This document shows, piece after piece, positions 8,345 through 15,190 of a stretch of DNA of 21,339 bases (the stretch's first letter is position 1; every line of letters starts with the position of its first letter). The DNA comes from an archaeon. Its GTDB lineage: Archaea > Hydrothermarchaeota > Hydrothermarchaeia > JALTZZ01 > JALUTC01. The DNA is taken from positions 1 to 21,339 of the forward strand of contig JALTZH010000050.1 of the NCBI GenBank assembly GCA_027051265.1, read 5' to 3'. The notes beneath the pieces were generated by a model. The model did no database searches and was not told where the DNA came from. It worked only from the letters and a program-made list of their open reading frames with translations. The translations under genes were made by a program, and so were the position numbers.

Positions 8345-8480
8345 ATCATTCGATTTCCTCACTACGCTAGGAAGTGAGGGTTCCTGAGGGAGTGGAAAAG
8401 TAAGTTTGAGGGAGCGGTCTTATTTCCGTTACAGTTATCCGCTATATTGGCGGACTTGCCGTTTGTTCTTTTCGTGAACC
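8345..8480. mobile_element. Solo hairpin end of an IS200/IS605-type element
   Basis: A perfect 7-bp stem, CCTCACT/AGTGAGG (about 8356-8378), is followed by GTTCCTGAGGGAGTGG. The order TTTCCT, hairpin, G-rich turn, then AAGTTTGAG matches the end at 13385-13430. The downstream bases to about 8500 contain a further inverted repeat, ATCCGC/GCGGA (about 8438-8455), but no recognisable transposase. Its relation to the neighbouring decayed element (6970-8125) is unclear; it may be a separate insertion. Confidence 0.45.
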
Positions 8481-8513
8481 GTTGCTACGCATGGTAAGAG
8501 AGGGTCAAATTAA

Positions 8514-8645
8514 ATTTTAACCGTTATAATTATTGTTTGCATTTTTTACATTTTTCATTCTATATATCTTATAAATTCTTGACTGCCTTGAGTCGGAAAT
8601 AATATAGATTTATGAAAGTTTAAGTTATACTAGTAGTATTGGAAG
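8514..8645 (+). repeat. Copy of a ~130-bp structured repeat, abutting the flavoprotein start codon
   Basis: Three parts occur in order. First is an AT-rich lead with ATTGTTTGCATTTTTT (about 8532-8547). Second is a hairpin, TTCTTGACT/AGTCGGAA, with a six-base loop (8577-8598). Third is a tail AATAATATAG, GTTTAAGTTATAC, TAGTAGTATTGGAAG ending at 8645, the base before the ATG of the flavoprotein gene. The same three parts occur at 13200-13331 (inverted) and 13750-13916. The hairpin sequence differs between copies but remains paired. It lies within the promoter and leader of the downstream gene. Confidence 0.7.
8568..8577 (+). promoter_or_regulatory. Candidate TATA box for the flavoprotein gene
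   Basis: CTTATAAATT resembles an archaeal TATA box and lies about 70 bases before the ATG at 8646. Transcription would then start near 8598, giving a leader of roughly 45-50 bases made of the repeat tail. This segment appears as an insertion in this copy of the repeat compared with the copies at 13200 and 13787. Confidence 0.4.
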
Positions 8646-10172
8646 ATGGAAGTAATTGAAACGGATATCTTAATAATTGGTTCAGGAGCTGCTGGATTAA
8701 GAGCATCAATTGAAGCATCAAAAAGGTGTGAGACTATTGTTGTTGATAAGGCGTTGATCGGTATCTCGAGCTCATCTTTTCTAGCAGAAGCAGGTATAAA
8801 TGCAATCGTTAATAAAGAGGATAGTGTTGAAAAATTTTTTTACGACACATTAAGAACTGGTAGGTTTATAAATGATAAAAAGCTGGTGAAAATTCTTGCT
8901 GAGGAATCTTCTTCTCGGATTAAAGATTTAGAAAATTTTGGGATAAAGTTTAGCAAAAGTTTACGAAGATTAAGTGGTTCAAGTATTGCCAGAACAAAAT
9001 TTATCGATAATAAAACAGGAACTGAAATTATTAAAGCTTTACTTAGAAAATCGAAAGAGTATGGAACGGAATTTATCAGTGATTGTTTTTTAATAGACCT
9101 TATATCTAAAAATGGAAAAATTCTTGGGGGTGTTTTTTACAATTTAAAAAAAGGTGAAATATTGATAATTTTTTCAAAGAAAACTATTATTTCAACTGGT
9201 GGAGCATGTAATCTGTATGAAATAACAACGAATCCAACTGTTACCAGCGGTGAAGGTATTAGCTTGTGTTATAAGGCTGGTGCCATGATTTCGGATATTG
9301 AGTTCGTACAATTTCATCCAACTAGTATTAATATTGAAGGATATAGAGGTGTAATGTTAACCGAGGCTTTACGTTACGAAGGTGCAAAAATATTAAACAA
9401 GTATAATAGGAGATTTGTAAACGAAATGGATACGAGAGATATCGTAACGAGAAAAATTTTCGAAGAAATTGAAAAAGGAAATGGACCTATATATCTTGAT
9501 ATCTCAAATATTAATTTGGAAGAAAAATTTCCAAAACTATATGAATTTTTAAAAAGAAATAAGCTTCCTCTTGATAAAATTAAAATAATACCATCAGCTC
9601 ATTATTTCTTAGGTGGTGTTGTAATAGATGATCGTTGTAGAACAAACTTAAAGAATTTATTTGCATGCGGAGAAGTTGCCTCTGGAATCCATGGTGCTAA
9701 TAGAATGGCTGGAAATTCCTTAACCGATACACAAGTGTTTGGTTATAGAGCTGGTGTTTATTCATCAAATGAAGCATTAGAAGAAAAGTTTGATCGTATT
9801 TGTATAAGCAAAAGAGAACTTTATAAATATTATGAGGAAAAAATCTTCAAAAAAAGAAAAGGAGAAAACGTATACATTCTTGTTGATGAGCTAAAGAAGA
9901 TTATGTTTAAATATGTTGGGATCATAAGAGACTACAACTCCTTAATTTATGCAAGAGATCGAATAGAAAGATTATCAAAAAAAAATTTAGAAGTAGAAGA
10001 TGGAAAAATATTTAATTTAAACATTGTTAAATTTTTCGAATTCAAAAACATGTTGATATTGGCAAAACTCATCATTAAAGCAAGTTTAAAAAGAAAAGAA
10101 TCCAGAGGGTGTTTTTTCAGAAGAGATTATCCAAACGAGAATATTAAGTTCAAAAGAAGAATATTCCTATAA
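8646..10172 (+). CDS. FAD-dependent fumarate reductase/L-aspartate oxidase-family flavoprotein
   Basis: A 508-residue flavoprotein of the SdhA/FrdA/NadB superfamily. The N-terminus has the dinucleotide-binding GSGAAGLRA (12-20). Catalytic and substrate-binding landmarks are present: FVQFHPT (220-226), MLTEALRYEGA with Arg243 (238-247), TRDIVTR (263-269), AHYFLGG (318-324), and HGANRMAGNSL with Arg353 (349-359). Where SdhA/FrdA carry the histidine that covalently binds FAD, this protein reads SSSSFLAEAG, so FAD should be non-covalent, as in NadB. The C-terminal helical domain is present, and its usual ESRG-HxRxDYP motif reads ESRGCFFRRDYP with the histidine lost. No iron-sulfur or membrane subunit and no nadA or nadC is adjacent, so aspartate oxidase, thiol:fumarate reductase-like and other roles all remain open. 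It converges with pheT (29 bp apart). Confidence 0.8.
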   Translation: MEVIETDILIIGSGAAGLRASIEASKRCETIVVDKALIGISSSSFLAEAGINAIVNKEDSVEKFFYDTLRTGRFINDKKLVKILAEESSSRIKDLENFGIKFSKSLRRLSGSSIARTKFIDNKTGTEIIKALLRKSKEYGTEFISDCFLIDLISKNGKILGGVFYNLKKGEILIIFSKKTIISTGGACNLYEITTNPTVTSGEGISLCYKAGAMISDIEFVQFHPTSINIEGYRGVMLTEALRYEGAKILNKYNRRFVNEMDTRDIVTRKIFEEIEKGNGPIYLDISNINLEEKFPKLYEFLKRNKLPLDKIKIIPSAHYFLGGVVIDDRCRTNLKNLFACGEVASGIHGANRMAGNSLTDTQVFGYRAGVYSSNEALEEKFDRICISKRELYKYYEEKIFKKRKGENVYILVDELKKIMFKYVGIIRDYNSLIYARDRIERLSKKNLEVEDGKIFNLNIVKFFEFKNMLILAKLIIKASLKRKESRGCFFRRDYPNENIKFKRRIFL

Positions 10173-10200
10173 CTTACTCCTTATTTTCTCTCTCAAACAC

Positions 10201-11841
10201 TTAAGTGAGATAATCCAAGTTAATCTCTAGAAATGCAACTGGACTGTTTAAATCTGCTTCAATTAAAATCTTTGGATTTAACTCTCCAAAAATTCCTATT
10301 TGTCTATTTTTATAATATATTTTACCACATCTATTCTTTAAACAAACATTCTCATCCGTATATTCTAATTTAAAACTCACATTAAAGAATTTTTCTAAAA
10401 CATATATTATAGATAATACATCATTTATATTTGCTTTTGAATCATATATCATTAAACATAGATTTTTTCTTTCCAAAACTTTTTCATCTTCAACAATTTC
10501 GAATACATTTCCGATCTCAAATATTTTTATTGGTAACTCTTTATATTTGTTAATCGTTAAGAATCGAATTAAACTTGGAATTATACTCGTTCTTAAGTTT
10601 TTGTACTCTTTTCCTATCGGATTCTGAATTTCAACAGCATTTTTATTTATACCACATTTCATTTCAAATTCTCGATTGGTTAAAGTTAAGGTTAGAACTT
10701 CGTTAAATCCCAATCCTATGAGTAATTTTCTCAACCTCTTTGCTAGTTCTTCAAATCTATCAGGTTTTGCCATTGTATGAACTTTTGGTATAGTTTCTTT
10801 AATATTAGGATACCCATACCCTATTGCAACATCTTCAATCAAATCTATTTCATGAAATATATCTACTCTATACGGTGGTATCCGAACTTTTAACGTTGAA
10901 GTATTTAGTTCTTCAACAATATAACCCATTCTCTTAAGACATTTAGATATTTCATCTATATTTAATTCTAATCCAAGAATTTCTCTTACATGATCAATTT
11001 TCAAAGGAAATTCTTCAAATCTTAAATTAGGAGTAACTACGATATTATTTTTGTCATAAATTATTTCTACCGATTTTACTTTACAACCTCTTTCAATAAG
11101 GTTTGATGTGAATATATTCATGGCTTTTTCTAAAAGATATTTATCTGTACCAGTCATTTCTACAAAAATTCTTCTCGTATCTAAAGAGATTCTTGTAAAA
11201 TCAGCATTTATTATTGGAGGGAACGATATTATTCTCAGTTTTGAATCTTTTATTACAGGATATCTCTTAGCCTCTTTGATTATATAACCGTATTTTTTTC
11301 CTGTTTCATGATACATCAATATTTCATCTAACGTATATTCTCTTGTTTCATTTAAGGGAATAAACTTTTCGTGCTTTGATGTTGTATAATAAAAGGTTTT
11401 AGATAAGATTTTGTCATAATCATGAATACCTATTGCTACTTTTCTTCTATTCCTACCTAAAGCCCAATGTAAATCTTCCTGAAATTCTATTAGATGTTCA
11501 ATATCCTCATCATCTTCAAATCTTACATCTTCAATTAGACATGCTACAATATATGGTCTTACATGCTTAACAGTTGAATCAACATATACTTTAATGTCTG
11601 ATTTTTCTAGCTTATACTCTTTTGCTTCATCTATTTCAAGAAAATATTTCAAAGCACGTGCAACACCTTCTATACTGTATAAGTCTGGTCTATTTGGAAA
11701 GAATTCTACGTATAAATAATTCTCTTCAATATTTTCAATATCCGAACCTATTATTGGAATTGTTTCTATAATTTTTTCTCTTGATATCTTAAATTCGAGT
11801 AATTTTTCAAGTTTTTTTAAGTTGATTTTAATTACTGGCAT
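10201..11841 (-). CDS. pheT: Phenylalanyl-tRNA synthetase beta subunit (archaeal type)
   Basis: A 546-residue archaeal/eukaryal-type beta chain of PheRS, which with PheS charges tRNA-Phe. The N-terminal signature FFPNRPDLYSIEGVARAL is at 47-64. The B3/4 editing-type domain covers about 85-250, the B5 DNA-binding-like domain about 268-348 (ending RIPPYRVDIFHEIDLIEDVA and GYGYPNI), and the inactive synthetase-like core about 360-546 (IFEIGNVFEI). No OB-fold tRNA-binding or anticodon-binding extension of the bacterial type is seen, as expected. The ATG at 11839-11841 overlaps the end of the MoaD-like gene by 10 bases, and a GGAGGA run immediately before it could be its ribosome-binding site. pheS is not in the window. 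It is the last gene of the operon that starts at 13139. Confidence 0.96.
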   Translation of the reverse strand: MPVIKINLKKLEKLLEFKISREKIIETIPIIGSDIENIEENYLYVEFFPNRPDLYSIEGVARALKYFLEIDEAKEYKLEKSDIKVYVDSTVKHVRPYIVACLIEDVRFEDDEDIEHLIEFQEDLHWALGRNRRKVAIGIHDYDKILSKTFYYTTSKHEKFIPLNETREYTLDEILMYHETGKKYGYIIKEAKRYPVIKDSKLRIISFPPIINADFTRISLDTRRIFVEMTGTDKYLLEKAMNIFTSNLIERGCKVKSVEIIYDKNNIVVTPNLRFEEFPLKIDHVREILGLELNIDEISKCLKRMGYIVEELNTSTLKVRIPPYRVDIFHEIDLIEDVAIGYGYPNIKETIPKVHTMAKPDRFEELAKRLRKLLIGLGFNEVLTLTLTNREFEMKCGINKNAVEIQNPIGKEYKNLRTSIIPSLIRFLTINKYKELPIKIFEIGNVFEIVEDEKVLERKNLCLMIYDSKANINDVLSIIYVLEKFFNVSFKLEYTDENVCLKNRCGKIYYKNRQIGIFGELNPKILIEADLNSPVAFLEINLDYLT

Positions 11842-12110
11842 CTTCCTCCTGCTATTGCTGGAGCAATAAAGATAACATCTTCTTCTTTAACTTCTGTATC
11901 CAAACCTTTTTTCATTCTAACATCTTCGTTGTTTATAAATATCGAAATAACATCTTTTATCTCGTTTCCTTCAAGTATCCTTGAAGCAAATCCTTTATAC
12001 TGTTTATCCAGATTCATTATAACTTCTCTTAAATTTTTACCTTCAACTCTAATTTCCGCCTTATTCTCACAAAATCTTCTAAGAGGAGCAGCAAGCTTTA
12101 CTATTGGCAT
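11832..12110 (-). CDS. MoaD/SAMP-like ubiquitin-fold sulfur carrier
   Basis: I choose the ATG at 12110 (MPIVKLAAPLRRFC), giving 92 residues, because the frame upstream (to 12149) overlaps the preceding gene and adds a hydrophobic stretch foreign to the family. The beta-grasp pattern of MoaD and archaeal SAMP proteins is clear: an N-terminal strand, the helix LREVIMNLDKQY, FINNEDVR and EVKEEDVIFIAPAIAGG. MoaD carries sulfur to molybdopterin via a C-terminal Gly-Gly thiocarboxylate; SAMPs can also be conjugated to proteins. Here three extra residues (RCQ) follow Gly-Gly, which should block activation unless removed. The gene lies 19 bases after the FwdD-like gene and overlaps pheT. MoaD role versus SAMP role cannot be settled from sequence alone. 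Confidence 0.85.
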   Translation of the reverse strand: MPIVKLAAPLRRFCENKAEIRVEGKNLREVIMNLDKQYKGFASRILEGNEIKDVISIFINNEDVRMKKGLDTEVKEEDVIFIAPAIAGGRCQ

Positions 12111-12129
12111 AAAATTTATAAAAAAAATA

Positions 12130-12507
12130 CTAAACTTTAATTTCTTCAATTATCTCCTCAATATTTTTAACCTCTTCATCCGTCGGCTCAATTCGTGCTT
12201 TAATACCTTTGTATAACGGCATCCCAACACTTCTAGTTTTAGCTGAAATCAACTTTGAAAAATAAGGACCAAAAGGTATAAAAGCTACTCCTTTTTGTTT
12301 TCCTTCCGCTTTTTTAACTTTTAGTACAACTTCACCATATTCCGTCTTAACTTTAACTCTATCTCCTTCCTTAACACCTAGTTCTTCCATATCTTCATCA
12401 TCAAGTTCTATTATAGATACTGCTTCAAAATATTCCTTTGAGAATTTATCCTCTACATTCTCACCCTGTTTAATTGTTCGACCTGTAATTATGACAAATT
12501 CTTTCAT
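12130..12507 (-). CDS. FwdD-like molybdopterin dinucleotide-binding protein
   Basis: A 125-residue protein matching subunit D of tungsten/molybdenum formylmethanofuran dehydrogenase (FwdD/FmdD), equivalent to the C-terminal cofactor-binding beta-barrel of formate dehydrogenase-type enzymes. The signatures LGVKEGDRVKVKTEYGEVVL (about 43-62), GVAFIPFGPYFSKLI (about 73-87) and TRSVGMPLYKGIKARIEPT (about 91-109) follow the family order. It should cap the bis-pterin cofactor of a catalytic FwdB-type subunit that is not encoded here. Its start overlaps the stop of the ferredoxin-winged-helix gene in an ATGA arrangement, indicating translational coupling. The neighbouring MoaD-like gene supports a pterin-cofactor context. 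Whether the organism uses methanofuran cannot be told from this window. Confidence 0.85.
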   Translation of the reverse strand: MKEFVIITGRTIKQGENVEDKFSKEYFEAVSIIELDDEDMEELGVKEGDRVKVKTEYGEVVLKVKKAEGKQKGVAFIPFGPYFSKLISAKTRSVGMPLYKGIKARIEPTDEEVKNIEEIIEEIKV

Positions 12508-13139
12508 TTAAACTCCTCCAAGAGTTTATCTATCTCTTCTCTTTCTATTAAATATTTGGATTTAACCGTTGATATTTTTCTTATAGCATTAACGAGCTTC
12601 TCTTCTAACTGTTTTGCTTTCTCGGAATCTATTTTAATTTCAACAGCTTTCTTTTCAACTTTTTTAATCTCCATAGGCTTATGCCAGAAATGTAATGACT
12701 CGTTAATTTTATGCTCAAAAATCAATCCTGCATCTTTTAAAGAATTCAAATAATTTGTAACAATTAAGGTGCTGAGATTTAATTTCGAAGATATTTCCTC
12801 TATAGATAGAGGTTTTTCTGAACTTTTTATGAGTTCGTATATTTCCTTTTTATGACCAAAAAGTCTTTTTTCATCAAATCTTTCTCTCTTATGGAACTTT
12901 TCTTTGAATATTTCTATCTTAATAGCATTAAATCCACAGTTTTTTATACATGTTCCACAGCCAGTACAAAATTCCTCAACAACCTCAACAGTACCATTTG
13001 AGTATGACATCTTTTCAATGTATTCTTTTCCCTTACCAGATGCAATCTCTAGGTTTTCGTAGGATATGATAGGACAAACGGTTAAACAAACGCCACAACC
13101 AACACATTTCTCCTTATCTATTATCAACTTGTATTTCAT
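12504..13139 (-). CDS. Two-cluster ferredoxin fused to a winged-helix domain
   Basis: A 211-residue protein with two [4Fe-4S] motifs: Cys12, 15, 18 and 22 (CVGCGVCLTVCP), and Cys58, 61, 64 and 68 (CTGCGTCIKNCG). Glycine replaces the usual proline after the second motif. A linker is followed by a winged-helix or DprA-type helix-turn-helix segment (about 97-150: IYELIKSSEKPLSIEEISSK, then TLIVTNYLNSLKDAGLIFE). A charged helical tail (about 165-211) follows. The ferredoxin part probably passes electrons to or from the FwdD-containing enzyme; the winged helix could mediate DNA or protein contacts. It heads the operon with the FwdD-like, MoaD-like and pheT genes, overlapping the next gene by 4 bases. 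A copy of the structured repeat sits 61 bases upstream (13200-13331) in the same orientation. Confidence 0.85.
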   Translation of the reverse strand: MKYKLIIDKEKCVGCGVCLTVCPIISYENLEIASGKGKEYIEKMSYSNGTVEVVEEFCTGCGTCIKNCGFNAIKIEIFKEKFHKRERFDEKRLFGHKKEIYELIKSSEKPLSIEEISSKLNLSTLIVTNYLNSLKDAGLIFEHKINESLHFWHKPMEIKKVEKKAVEIKIDSEKAKQLEEKLVNAIRKISTVKSKYLIEREEIDKLLEEFK

Positions 13140-13199
13140 AAATTAAGAAAGATTTTATTTTGTTGCAAGTTTAAAAATAATGTGTGAATCATATCCTTA

Positions 13200-13331
13200 C
13201 TTTCAATACTACAAGTATAGCTTAAACTCTCTTGGACCTATATCATTCCCGACCCTGAGGATCGGGAACTCACGAGATGTATATAGCTTAAGGAAAAATA
13301 TGAAAAAATGGAAATAATTAAATATTAAAAA
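13200..13331 (-). repeat. Structured repeat, inverted copy upstream of the ferredoxin operon
   Basis: Read on the minus strand, this copy has the AT-rich lead TTTTAATATTTAATTATTTC followed by a run of T, then a perfect 7-bp stem TTCCCGA/TCGGGAA around a nine-base loop (13246-13268). The tail GGAATGATATAGGTCC, GTTTAAGCTATAC and TTGTAGTATTGAAAG ends at 13200. It is the best preserved hairpin of the family. It points toward the ferredoxin operon start at 13139, so it would lie in that operon's promoter or leader region. Confidence 0.75.
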
Positions 13332-13384
13332 TATTATAAAGTTACTTTTCATTCTTATAAGCCTTAACTTCCTGATCTTTTTCC

Positions 13385-13570
13385 TGTGCTAAGGTGCGGG
13401 AGCCTCTTGTGGAGGAGGTTTGTGTTTCTACAGAAAAATCGTAGAAGCACAGTTTGGTAAAGCATCCCCGTTAACTCTTCTTTCTTAGCTTCTCTAACCT
13501 ACTCTTTGCGGAGCTAGGCTAAAAGTGTTTCATTGAGACGAGGGTTATATTTAGAGCATTTACGACATCT
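13385..13570 (-). mobile_element. IS200/IS605-type relic: tnpB 3' end plus guide-RNA-like region
   Basis: This region aligns along most of its length with 6975-7180 in the decayed element. Shared pieces in the same order are TGTGCTAAG, GGTTTGTGT, GAAGCACAG, TTTGCGGA and CATTGAGACGAGGG. On the minus strand, positions about 13513-13560 translate as RDVVNALNITLVSMKHF then a stop, a recognisable TnpB C-terminus just after the zinc ribbon. The hairpin closing the TTTGCGGA loop (TAACCTA/TAGGCTA, about 13497-13523) is kept with changed bases relative to the other copy. Nothing of tnpB upstream of this tail is recognisable. Flanked by outward-facing copies of the structured repeat. Confidence 0.65.
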
Positions 13571-13749
13571 CTATAGAATTCTAACTACAAGCGAGGTTAA
13601 GGGTAATGATTATAAATTTGATATTTTATTGGTTTGTGAGAATTTAAGGTAGAAATTTTTTGTAATTGGCACGGAACATTTTAGGCATAGGATTTATTCT
13701 TGCGATTTTTTTGTATAATTTTGTATAATAATCTTTTTTAGAATTCTTA

Positions 13750-13916
13750 ACTTTTAATATTTAATTGTTTGCACTTTTTCTCACTTATTCCTAATCCACA
13801 GGTCGTGAATGATATAGGTTCCAGAGAGTTTAAACTAATACTAGCAGTTTCTAATCTTTAGGATTAGGAACGATATAAGTTTCAGGGATCTTAAACTATA
13901 TTAGTAATATTGAAAG
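13750..13916 (+). repeat. Structured repeat with its tail present twice in tandem (period 61)
   Basis: The lead TTTTAATATTTAATTGTTTG (about 13752-13771) matches the inverted copy at 13200-13331 closely. Two tail units follow. The first (about 13787-13847) has a weakened hairpin, then GAATGATATAGGTTCC and GTTTAAACTAATACTAGCAG. The second (13848-13916) has the hairpin TTCTAATC/GATTAGGAA, then GAACGATATAAGTTTC and ACTATATTAGTAATATTG ending in GAAAG. Corresponding positions are 61 bases apart. No plus-strand gene follows: moeA ends on the opposite strand at 13934. The pair faces away from the inverted copy, with the IS relic between. Confidence 0.7.
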
Positions 13917-13933
13917 AAAATAGTATTAAAAAA

Positions 13934-15184
13934 TTAGTAGTGAAAGTTATAAGTTATGAGTTCTACTTCAACAGTTTCATTCTCTTCGTAACCTTCAACG
14001 TTTTCTTCAACCACTAGAAGTCCATCAGCTTTTAGCAACGATGAGATAATACCAGAGCCTGTTAATCTTATTGGTTCTATTTCGTATTCCCCATTCCTCT
14101 TATATATCTTAACTCTAACAAAATCTCTTCTTCCAAGTTCTGATGCAACTTTTCTCTTCAATTTTCCTTTAATTTTTAATTTTGGAAAACACGTATCTAA
14201 CATCTTTTCAAGAACTGGTCTTACTATATAAAGAAAACCTATGATTGATGCAACCGGAAAGCCTGGAAGCAGGAAAATGAGTTTATCGTTTATCAAACCA
14301 ATACCCGTAGGTTCACCTGGTCGAATCGAAATCCCATGTACAAGTAATTTTCCAAGCTCATTTACTATAAGAGGCATTATATCTTCCTTTCCAACAGATG
14401 TTGCACCAGTTGTTACAATGATATCGTAATAGTTTAAAGCGTTTATCAATTCGTTTTTAATCTTATCATAATTATCTGGTAGTATTTTTCTAATCGCTTC
14501 ACATCCAAAATTTTTTGCTAGAGAATATAAAGCAAAACTATTAATATCATATATTTTTCCATAAATATATTTTTGTCCAGCTTCTATTAATTCATTTCCT
14601 ATGGAAAATATCGCAACTTTTGGTTTTTTATATACTTTTAAATACCTCCTTCCTATTCCTGCTAACGTTGCAACATGATATGGATTTATGATTTCACCTT
14701 TTTTTACTATCAAATCTCCTCTCCTTATATCCTCACCTTCAAGTGATACATTTTTTCCAGGAGGTACTGATTTAATAACTTGAATCCTCTTTTCATCTAT
14801 TGGTATAGTATGTTCAAACTTTACAACAGCCGTTGCATTTTTTGGCATGATACATCCAGTATAAATTTTAACCGCTTGATATCTCTTAAGAACGATCTCT
14901 TTATATTCTCCTATACTCATTTCATCTATAACTTCAAATATTAGAGGATTTGTTATACTAGCACCAAAAGTATCTTCAGCAATTACCGCATATCCATCCA
15001 TCGCCGCCCTTGAGAATGGTGGAAGATTTATATCCGAAATGACATCTTCTGCACAAACTCTTCCCGTTGCATTTTCAATCGAAATGTATTCGGTCCCGAT
15101 TTTTTTAACATACTTAAAAGTTTCTTCTAATGCTTTATCGTATCTTATTAAACGTTCAAAACCTTTTGTTCTTATGTCTTTCAT
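13934..15184 (-). CDS. moeA: Molybdopterin molybdenumtransferase MoeA
   Basis: A 416-residue MoeA, which inserts molybdate or tungstate into adenylylated molybdopterin in the last step of cofactor synthesis. Family landmarks in order: LPPFSRAAMDGYAV (54-67), GEDIRRGD (150-157), IFSIGNELIEAG (192-203), the DINS segment (213-216), VTTGATSVGKED (257-268), ISIRPGEPTGIG (286-296) and LLPGFPVAS (305-313). Asp63, Asp152, Asp213 and Asp268 correspond to the conserved acidic positions near the active site, though I assign these by eye. The canonical TGG.S.G motif reads TGATSVG. The C-terminal domain IV is present, so this is a full-length protein. It follows the radical SAM gene by 6 bases and is probably its co-transcribed partner. 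Paralogues differ in Mo versus W specificity; I cannot tell which this is. Confidence 0.95.
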   Translation of the reverse strand: MKDIRTKGFERLIRYDKALEETFKYVKKIGTEYISIENATGRVCAEDVISDINLPPFSRAAMDGYAVIAEDTFGASITNPLIFEVIDEMSIGEYKEIVLKRYQAVKIYTGCIMPKNATAVVKFEHTIPIDEKRIQVIKSVPPGKNVSLEGEDIRRGDLIVKKGEIINPYHVATLAGIGRRYLKVYKKPKVAIFSIGNELIEAGQKYIYGKIYDINSFALYSLAKNFGCEAIRKILPDNYDKIKNELINALNYYDIIVTTGATSVGKEDIMPLIVNELGKLLVHGISIRPGEPTGIGLINDKLIFLLPGFPVASIIGFLYIVRPVLEKMLDTCFPKLKIKGKLKRKVASELGRRDFVRVKIYKRNGEYEIEPIRLTGSGIISSLLKADGLLVVEENVEGYEENETVEVELITYNFHY

Positions 15185-15190
15185 AAAATA

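Noticed and set aside
12111-12149. Upstream extension of the MoaD-like gene to an ATG at 12149.
   Set aside because: It overlaps the FwdD-like gene by 20 bases and adds a hydrophobic segment absent from the family; the ATG at 12110 gives the standard N-terminus.
13787-13916. CRISPR array.
   Set aside because: Only two units, the conserved part fills most of the period, and the variable part is a hairpin that keeps its pairing instead of unrelated spacers.
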